DNA of 46,397 bases from a virus: the IMG/VR virus record IMGVR_UViG_3300010883_000062, positions 1 to 46,397 of that record, one strand, 5' to 3'. A program made the translations under genes and the position numbers. Of the stretch, positions 40,207 to 46,397 are shown one piece after another. The notes beneath the pieces were generated by a model. It was not told the DNA's origin and made no database searches. It saw only the letters and a list, made by a program, of their open reading frames with translations. Each line of letters starts with the position of its first letter. Within the stretch, counting starts at the first letter, position 1.

Positions 40207-43200
40207 ATGGGTATCAAGCCAAAGATTGCTCCAAGCACAGTCAATGTTAGCGATAAGGTTCAAGACCTTTCTATTGTCCACGCTATAAATTTAGAAAGAA
40301 TAAAAGCGGATCAGGTCAACGGTGTTCTTGATATTCTGGATGATCTGGGGCTTTCGATACAAAAGCAATTGGAAAAGATTGACCCGACAGGCGTGGGGCC
40401 AACATATAGAGCGCGGCGGCTGGCTAGATTGCTTGAGGGCGTTAAAGCGACAACCAAGCAACATTTCGGCAAAGCACAGGGCGCAAATAGCAAGGGTCTG
40501 GGCAAGGTTTCTACTGTCAGCGCAAAAGCTACACAAAACATCATTAACGGCTCTCTGGGCGTGTCTCTGGGGGCCACACTGCCATCTGCGGCTGTATTGT
40601 CCTCATTGGCAGGGCGTACACTTGTCGAAGGTCAGATAGTTAAGGATTATTGGAAGCAGCAAAGCGCAGAGCATACTGGTAAATTTATGCGGCAAATGCG
40701 GATGGGTGTTGCTGGCGGCGAAAACTTGCAAAGTCTGATCCAGCGAGTGCGCGGCACAAAAGCCAATAATTTTACTGATGGTATTATGAACTCAACCAAG
40801 CGTAAGGCTGAAACCCTTGTTCGTTCATCTGTTGCAGCGGTAAACAACGAAGCCTTGATTAATACCTATCAGGCAAACGAAGATTTGTTTAACGGTTATC
40901 AATGGATGGCTACGCTGGACAGTCGCACCAGTGACATATGCAAAGCGCGGTCTGGTTTAACGTGGGATAAAGAGTTTAAGCCTGTGGGTCATGCGATAGG
41001 CTGGACGCCACCCCCTGCACATTTCAATTGTCGATCAACCGTGATTGGGATTTTAAAGCCGTGGTCTGATTTGGCGAATAAGCCCTTGCCAGCGGTTGGG
41101 GCTGAAACGCTTAAAAAAGAACTGGAAAAGTCGTTATTATCTCGCGGTCTTTCCCAAGCACTTATCAGCAAGGCAATTAATAAAACGCAACAATCAATGG
41201 ATGGCTATGTCGCTGGAAATATAAACTTTGAGGATTGGTTAAAATCAAAATCAGAACGCTTTCAAAAGCAAATATTAGGTGAGCCTAAATGGGAGTTATG
41301 GAAAAGCGGTAAAATCGGGTTTGTTGATTTAGTTGACCAAAAGTCCAACCCCAGATCACTAGCTGAACTTGAGGCTTTGGTTGATAAAGGAAGAACTGCA
41401 CCTCTTAAAGCAAACAAGGCGGCAAAAGAAGCAGCAAAGGGACAAGCGGAAGCGGCTGCACTAGCGGTTAAGGCTGCACAAAAAGCTGAAAACAGGGCGC
41501 AAGCGCAATTAGATGATATTATTGCTGGTACGGCTGGGACAAATAAAAGCAAAGTATATTCTAAATTAAAAAAAGATGGGATTGATGGATTAAGCGCAAC
41601 ACAAATTATTGCTAAAATTGATGAGGGTGTGACTCAAATCAATGTGAGTGCAAATATATCCAAAGCTAAGAAAAAACTAAAAGACGGAAAAAAGCTAAAC
41701 AAGACGGAAGAAGCAGCATGGGCAACTGTAGACGATGATCTAAAAGCTGTATACTTAGCAAGTCTTGAGGCTGAAAGTGCAATATTTAAAACGTTTCAAG
41801 ACAAAATTGATAATCTTCAAGAGATAAAAGAAATAGCATTATCAACAGGTGCTATTCAAGACTGGGCATCAATGGGTGCCGTTAATAACGCAAAGAAAAT
41901 ATTAGCAAACCACAAAGATGAACAAGTCGGGAAGTTTATTCTCCCCAAAGATGATTATATTTCAAAAGAAATAAATAAAATTATAAATAAAAATGACATT
42001 GAGTTCTTAGAAAAGTTGGTTGGTTTTGATGGTTATATGAGTTTAAAAGCTAAAAAATCAATACTCTCAAAAGCAGAAGCAGAAGCGTATATTTCAAAAT
42101 ACGATGAAGTTATGGCGTTAGCGCAACAAGTTGTTTCAAAAGACAAAGAAATAAAAGCAGCGGCAAAAGCAATATCTGATAGTTTTATCAACCAATTGGG
42201 CGTGGCTAAAACTCTTTATAAGGGTGATCCAGATACTTTTAATTTTAGCAAGTATGGAACACCAGACAATATAAAAGAATTTTATATAAAATCAGGGCCA
42301 AAGGTTGCCAAGCATAATTTTGACGCAATAACTGACCATCTGGCAAATGACATTAAAAGAGCCAATGATAAACTATTTGCATTACAAGAAAGGCAAATAA
42401 ATAAAGCCACACAATACCTGTCAGGCGCTGCACAAGGGGGCAAGGGTTTTTCTGCGGCAAATGCGGCTTATAAAAAATTAAAGAAGTCTGGAGGGCTAAC
42501 AGGCGATGCACTGGTTGATGCCGCGAAAGTACAAGCTGAGAAAGATGCAATACAAGCCGCAGCTTCGTTAGCATCTGTTAAAACAGGTATTAAGAAAAAA
42601 TTTAAAGAAAATAAAAAGCTATCACCAAAAGAACAACAGGTGTTCGATGATCTTGATCCAGTAGATCAAGACCTTCTAAAAGAGGCCGCTAGTGCTGGAA
42701 AGACCGCCAAGCAGTTAGATGATGATGCAGCGGCTATTGTTACCCAGAAGGCCACACAACGCGCAGACGAGGGTGTTCTGTTCGATGATCTGGAACAGAT
42801 TGGAGATCAAGACGGTTCAAACACTGGTGGCTTATTTAAAAGCAAAGTTGATGGCAATAAATTTTATGTAAAAGCACCTGATACAGAAGTAATGGCAAAA
42901 GTAGAAGTTTTATCGTCAAAACTATATCAAGCGGCTGGCGTTAAAGTAGCAAACGTAAACTCTATAAAATTAACAGGTAAGATTGGAGATCGTGATGTAT
43001 CAGGGCGGCTTGGTGTTACCAGCGCAATCGAAGAAATAGAAGATATTGACACTTCTCAAATGGGCGCATTATCGGGGGCTAAAGATGGTTTTGCGGCTGA
43101 TGCTTGGTTGGCGAATTGGGATGTAGTCGGCAACGGTGGGCCAAAACAACTAAATTTAAAAAAGATGCCAGATGGTTCCAGCTTCCGTATCGATACTGGC

Positions 43201-45441
43201 GGCACGTTGTTCTTTAGGGCGCAAGGTGGGCGTAAGGCGTTTTCTGCTTCTGAGATACCAGAGTTAGATAGCCTGAGATTTAACAGCTATAATTCTGGCG
43301 AGGTCTTTGGGGATATAAGCGAAGAACAAATTGTGGCTGGTGTGGCGCGTATCGTTGCAATTAGCGATGATGATATTCGGCGGCTTGTAAAAGACACAAT
43401 GGGCGATGATGCCGATGATCTGGCTGAAGTGCTTATAGGCCGAAAGAACGTGCTACAAGCGACCTATGCCAAGCAGCTTGCAAAGTATAACAAAAAGGTA
43501 AAACGCTCACCACTGGAGCGTGTGACAAAGCAAGAGGAACAACTTATTAAAGAAAGCCGTGTCAACGGTTACATTATGACTTCTGACAAAGGCGATATTG
43601 AAGATCACGAAATTAGGGCAAGTTATTTAAAGCGTAAAGGAAAAGCCATAACGCAGTTAAATTTACGCTTGCGTCCTGACGCTATGCAGAAATTACAAAA
43701 AACTTTGATTGTTCAGTCAGACAGTGGGCTTCCTAAAATTGAAATGGAATCTGTTAATGCGTCAGTGAAAAGAGGTATTCGTGGAATTATGGCAAGGGGA
43801 AATGCTGGCAGTCCGTTTCGAGACGTTGATTTTGAACGATCAAATTTAGCTATTAAATACATCGAAGATAAGAAAAAAGAAATTGAAGATTTAGTCTCAC
43901 AAGGCAGAGCAAAATCAGATGATTTGTATCGTTTTGAAGCCGAGACAGGAAACGTTTTAAATATTTATAAATCATTTTTATCAAGATATAAGGTTGGCGA
44001 TATAAAGCTAGAAAAGGACGTTTTATTTAAAGATAAATTCTCTGATTTATTTGATATTGAACAAATACCGTTGACTAAGGTGAACGTTGCAAAAAAAGTA
44101 GTTTGGACAGACCAAGGCGAAGCGAAGTTTTATAAGTCCTCATTTCGGGATAGTTACTCAGAACAAGATGGAGAGAGATTTACAACACTTGGAACTGTTT
44201 TTGATACAGAAGTAGATGGGGTCAGAGTTCGATATTTTCCAGAAAATCAAAGTGAAAGTCATGCTGCTTTAGTTGGGCGCATGGAAGTTGAAATAGATGG
44301 TACATCTGCGGTTGAAATTAAAAAGGGTTTAGGTGTCATTGAGCAACTTGGCATTGATGCCTCAAGGTCAACGGCAATGGATCGTGAGGAATTGTATTTA
44401 ACAAAAATATTTTATCATTTCAGTGGAGTAAAAAGTGACAACCACGGCACTGATCGTTATGCTTTAGCTTTTAAAGAAGAAATGATACTAATTTCTAAAA
44501 TTGGCTCGCAAAATGAGAGAATTAAAGAGTTGAAGAAGTTGAGTTCAAATGTGGCTGATGTTAAGGATATTACAGCTTTGCCAATGTATAATCCTGTCGG
44601 AGAATTTCAACAGTTTGGGCATGGAAAAGCGTTACAGCTAAACCCTGTTTTTCAAGGAAAAGAATGGGAAAAGTTTCACGACGATCATCGTATATGGCAC
44701 GATTTGGAATATGGAAAAGGCTGCCATACTCAAGTTGGAAGTTTTAAGGCAATAGTTGGCGGCGGCGGTCAACTTGCGTCAACAACGGATCGAATGAGAA
44801 GAGGGATACCTTTTGGCCAAGGTGGTTCAGAAAAGCCAGATATAAAGTCTGGGGGAGCATCATATATTTTCAGCAGACTTAGGGAAAAGAGCGACATTGG
44901 CCGTAATCTTGGTCTTGTTTGGAAAACCAATAATCATGTAAGGAGACTTGATGCTATGTCATTTAAGTCTGATTATTATGGATCGCAAAAATTTTCCAAT
45001 GGGAACGTTTACAAACAATATGATAAATTAGATGATTGGGATGTTTCTCTACAAGAAAGGGCCGTTGATTTACAAGCCTTCAAAAATCATGCGTCAGGTA
45101 ATGATAATAATGAAATAATATTTAAAGATGGACTTTCATTATTTGAAGATTTGGAATTTTTTGTGGTTCGACCTAATGAAAAGCAAGATATTTTGGACTT
45201 TTTAACAGAAAAAGGATACAAGAAATGGCCTGATGGAAGGAAATTTGAAGAGGTGATTGTCACTAGAGATGATATTAGAAATTTAGTATTGGGAAAGGAA
45301 AACGCTGATAAAATTTTAAGTGCTAAAAAACTAAATCTTAAAAAGGCTTATGCTGACGCTGGCGTTGATTCAGATACGGCTAACGATTTAATTGAAATTG
45401 ATTTAGATATTGATATTGATTTAGATGATGATGTTCTGTAA
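40207..45441 (+). CDS. Giant MuF-type head protein with kinase-like and candidate toxin domains
   Basis: 1744 aa, far longer than the 250-500 aa usual for MuF proteins. Residues ~130-385: MuF/SPP1 gp7 domain (RSSVAAVNNEALINTYQ, TLDSRTSDICKARSGL, GWTPPPAHFNCRST, EPKWELWKSGKIGFVDLV). ~390-870: Lys/Ala-rich helical linker. ~874-1090: HipA/PI-kinase-like segment (GGLFKSKVDGNKFYVKAP with K889, EVLSSKLYQAAGVKV, DAWLANWDVVG with D972, FRIDTGGTLFF with D996). ~1100-1450: two unrecognised domains. ~1500-1690: possible ADP-ribosyltransferase-like domain (STTDRMRRGIPFGQGGS; NEIIFKDGLSLFEDLEF, E1636). The tail is acidic. It is probably injected with DNA. Confidence 0.8.
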   Translation: MGIKPKIAPSTVNVSDKVQDLSIVHAINLERIKADQVNGVLDILDDLGLSIQKQLEKIDPTGVGPTYRARRLARLLEGVKATTKQHFGKAQGANSKGLGKVSTVSAKATQNIINGSLGVSLGATLPSAAVLSSLAGRTLVEGQIVKDYWKQQSAEHTGKFMRQMRMGVAGGENLQSLIQRVRGTKANNFTDGIMNSTKRKAETLVRSSVAAVNNEALINTYQANEDLFNGYQWMATLDSRTSDICKARSGLTWDKEFKPVGHAIGWTPPPAHFNCRSTVIGILKPWSDLANKPLPAVGAETLKKELEKSLLSRGLSQALISKAINKTQQSMDGYVAGNINFEDWLKSKSERFQKQILGEPKWELWKSGKIGFVDLVDQKSNPRSLAELEALVDKGRTAPLKANKAAKEAAKGQAEAAALAVKAAQKAENRAQAQLDDIIAGTAGTNKSKVYSKLKKDGIDGLSATQIIAKIDEGVTQINVSANISKAKKKLKDGKKLNKTEEAAWATVDDDLKAVYLASLEAESAIFKTFQDKIDNLQEIKEIALSTGAIQDWASMGAVNNAKKILANHKDEQVGKFILPKDDYISKEINKIINKNDIEFLEKLVGFDGYMSLKAKKSILSKAEAEAYISKYDEVMALAQQVVSKDKEIKAAAKAISDSFINQLGVAKTLYKGDPDTFNFSKYGTPDNIKEFYIKSGPKVAKHNFDAITDHLANDIKRANDKLFALQERQINKATQYLSGAAQGGKGFSAANAAYKKLKKSGGLTGDALVDAAKVQAEKDAIQAAASLASVKTGIKKKFKENKKLSPKEQQVFDDLDPVDQDLLKEAASAGKTAKQLDDDAAAIVTQKATQRADEGVLFDDLEQIGDQDGSNTGGLFKSKVDGNKFYVKAPDTEVMAKVEVLSSKLYQAAGVKVANVNSIKLTGKIGDRDVSGRLGVTSAIEEIEDIDTSQMGALSGAKDGFAADAWLANWDVVGNGGPKQLNLKKMPDGSSFRIDTGGTLFFRAQGGRKAFSASEIPELDSLRFNSYNSGEVFGDISEEQIVAGVARIVAISDDDIRRLVKDTMGDDADDLAEVLIGRKNVLQATYAKQLAKYNKKVKRSPLERVTKQEEQLIKESRVNGYIMTSDKGDIEDHEIRASYLKRKGKAITQLNLRLRPDAMQKLQKTLIVQSDSGLPKIEMESVNASVKRGIRGIMARGNAGSPFRDVDFERSNLAIKYIEDKKKEIEDLVSQGRAKSDDLYRFEAETGNVLNIYKSFLSRYKVGDIKLEKDVLFKDKFSDLFDIEQIPLTKVNVAKKVVWTDQGEAKFYKSSFRDSYSEQDGERFTTLGTVFDTEVDGVRVRYFPENQSESHAALVGRMEVEIDGTSAVEIKKGLGVIEQLGIDASRSTAMDREELYLTKIFYHFSGVKSDNHGTDRYALAFKEEMILISKIGSQNERIKELKKLSSNVADVKDITALPMYNPVGEFQQFGHGKALQLNPVFQGKEWEKFHDDHRIWHDLEYGKGCHTQVGSFKAIVGGGGQLASTTDRMRRGIPFGQGGSEKPDIKSGGASYIFSRLREKSDIGRNLGLVWKTNNHVRRLDAMSFKSDYYGSQKFSNGNVYKQYDKLDDWDVSLQERAVDLQAFKNHASGNDNNEIIFKDGLSLFEDLEFFVVRPNEKQDILDFLTEKGYKKWPDGRKFEEVIVTRDDIRNLVLGKENADKILSAKKLNLKKAYADAGVDSDTANDLIEIDLDIDIDLDDDVL

Positions 45442-45462
45442 ATTCTTGATGAGTGATAAAAA

Positions 45463-45831
45463 ATGGCTACAATCGAAATTATAAAAGCCCTGCGAAATGA
45501 TGGTTTTATATATTGTGAAGAAATGGTTTTGACCAATTTTGTGTCGAAAGGTAACGATCACATTTTAATGTTTGGAACTTGGTTTGACACAGAAACGTCG
45601 AGTTATGGCAATGAGCGCAGAGTGTTTGACGCACCTATTGAACTTATTGCAGATAATTTGATGGGCTTTAGAGCGTGGAAAATAGATCGTTTTATTTTGC
45701 AAGGTTTTAGCGAAAAAGATAGTTCAAATGAAAATTTATATAAAATATTTGAAGCTGTTCAAGAAGTAAAAAGCCGCCTCAAATATGACTTCGAAGCGGC
45801 TCAAGAAAACATTATGCAGAAGTTTGATTAA
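45463..45831 (+). CDS. Hypothetical 122-aa protein, candidate immunity partner
   Basis: It starts 21 bases after the giant MuF gene on the same strand. Sequence ATIEIIKALRNDGFIYCEEMV, HILMFGTWFDTETSSYGNERRVFDAPIEL and a helical acidic end (FEAVQEVKSRLKYDFEAAQENIMQKF). No family is recognised. In MuF polymorphic toxin systems the antidote gene often follows the toxin directly, so an immunity role is a hypothesis based on position. It could equally be a head-completion protein. Confidence 0.5.
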   Translation: MATIEIIKALRNDGFIYCEEMVLTNFVSKGNDHILMFGTWFDTETSSYGNERRVFDAPIELIADNLMGFRAWKIDRFILQGFSEKDSSNENLYKIFEAVQEVKSRLKYDFEAAQENIMQKFD

Positions 45832-45836
45832 TCCCA

Positions 45837-46022
45837 CTATGCTTCTTCTAATTCGTTAAGAGCGCGTTTCAACGCTCGTTTTATCCGCTTAGACCTGTCT
45901 GGCAATATCAATGCATCCAAGCCCTCAATAAGCCATTCAAGTTCTTGCTGCGTGGCTGACACTGTTTCCGCTGATGTTAAGTATGTGCCACCATCTATAT
46001 TTTTTTGTTGAATAAATCTCAT
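45837..46022 (-). CDS. Hypothetical 61-aa leftward protein
   Basis: The start overlaps the stop of the upstream leftward gene by 4 bases (ATGA). Sequence: GGTYLTSAETVSATQQELEWLIEGLDALILPDRSKRIKRALKRALNELEEA, mostly helical. No family is recognised. It ends 5 bases from the convergent gene at 45831. Confidence 0.55.
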   Translation of the reverse strand: MRFIQQKNIDGGTYLTSAETVSATQQELEWLIEGLDALILPDRSKRIKRALKRALNELEEA

Positions 46023-46339
46023 TGTGTTACTACTCCACCGATCACAACGCCATCTTCAAGCATTTCTGTTTCTCCATTGTTCAAAACTTCATCAACGTCA
46101 AAATCATATTGATCGGCAAGTTTCCGCAATTCTTCATATGAAAAAGTTAATGGCACAGTCGATCCGTCTTGAAACCATATACGAAAAGTTTTTGCATTGT
46201 TTTCATCTGTCCACCAGACTTGGTTCTCCCACACATCTACGAATTGCTTTTCGTTATCTACGCTTTCAGCAATACGTCTTGCCTCATCTTCTGAGATGTC
46301 AAATCGTGCGGAAATATCATTTATTAATTTATAGTCCAT
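46019..46339 (-). CDS. Hypothetical 106-aa acidic leftward protein
   Basis: The start is preceded on the minus strand by ACCCAAACAAAGGA, the conserved leader. Very acidic, with helix-turn-helix-like spacing at the N-terminus (ISARFDISEDEARRIAESV) and WENQVWWTDENNAKTFRIWFQDGS. No family is recognised. Together with the 61-aa gene it makes a leftward pair facing the head block. Confidence 0.55.
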   Translation of the reverse strand: MDYKLINDISARFDISEDEARRIAESVDNEKQFVDVWENQVWWTDENNAKTFRIWFQDGSTVPLTFSYEELRKLADQYDFDVDEVLNNGETEMLEDGVVIGGVVTQ

Positions 46340-46360
46340 TGCTTTTTCCTTTGTTTGGGT

Positions 46361-46375
46361 GGGGGCTTTGCCCCC
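46361..46375. other. GC hairpin in leftward leader
   Basis: GGGGGC (46361-46366) pairs with GCCCCC (46370-46375) around TTT, directly upstream of the AACCCAAAC leader of the gene at 46339. It may be a terminator from outside or a leader structure. Confidence 0.45.
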
Positions 46376-46397
46376 TTATGGTTAATCTTAGATCACG

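Overview
The window is the greater part of a tailed-phage (long-tailed, siphovirus-like) genome or prophage. About 60 densely packed genes are visible, many overlapping by 1-8 bases. The DNA looks AT-rich by eye. The fibre modules (IAANGTIAS repeats, a fibre ending GKSIAMSMVFGG, paralogous N-termini MAINFPDSPSNGDT), the DUF6127/GH108/3TM-holin lysis cassette and the DUF4055 portal with a MuF head protein are combinations I associate with phages of marine Alphaproteobacteria; that host assignment is inference. The window is not a complete genome: the first gene runs off the left edge, and no major capsid protein, scaffold, protease or integrase is visible, so at least a capsid block must lie outside. 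Layout from left to right: 1-8.9 kb, an adhesin locus (a truncated fibre, a small structural protein, an FG-GAP-like propeller protein and three modular fibre proteins carrying propeller, glycine-rich and LamG-like parts). 8.9-20.5 kb, neck and tail genes (connector, gp10-like, tail terminator, tail tube, a chaperone pair joined by a canonical -1 slippery site, tape measure, distal tail proteins, NlpC/P60-like protein, 1304-aa tail-tip protein, fibre chaperone). 20.5-22.8 kb, the lysis cassette, in which both the GH108 muramidase and a small membrane protein carry EF-hand loops. 22.8-23.2 kb, tandem terminators. 23.2-24.8 kb, leftward HTH, SSB and RecT genes. 25-28.3 kb, rightward HTH, RusA, DUF1376 and primase-helicase genes, with an AT-rich tandem-repeat block that could be an origin. 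28.3-37 kb, regulatory and accessory genes: a leftward HTH repressor candidate, a ParB-methyltransferase fusion, a thermonuclease, a DUF932 protein and many small proteins. 37.1-45.8 kb, small and large terminase, portal and a 1744-aa MuF protein with kinase-like and possible toxin domains, followed by a small gene. 45.8-46.3 kb, two leftward genes. Three repeated non-coding signals appear to wire the early region: (i) a palindrome TATGC-N5-GCATA sitting in or next to the spacer of at least four sigma70-like promoters, one of them reading the HTH gene at 28316-28588; (ii) a dispersed near-palindrome TTACAAAAYGTAA or TTACATAATGTAA in at least nine intergenic places; (iii) an AACCCAAAC leader element next to the ribosome binding site of eight or nine early genes. 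The giant MuF fusion protein and this regulatory wiring are the most interesting parts of the window. All family calls were made by reading motifs; no database search was run.
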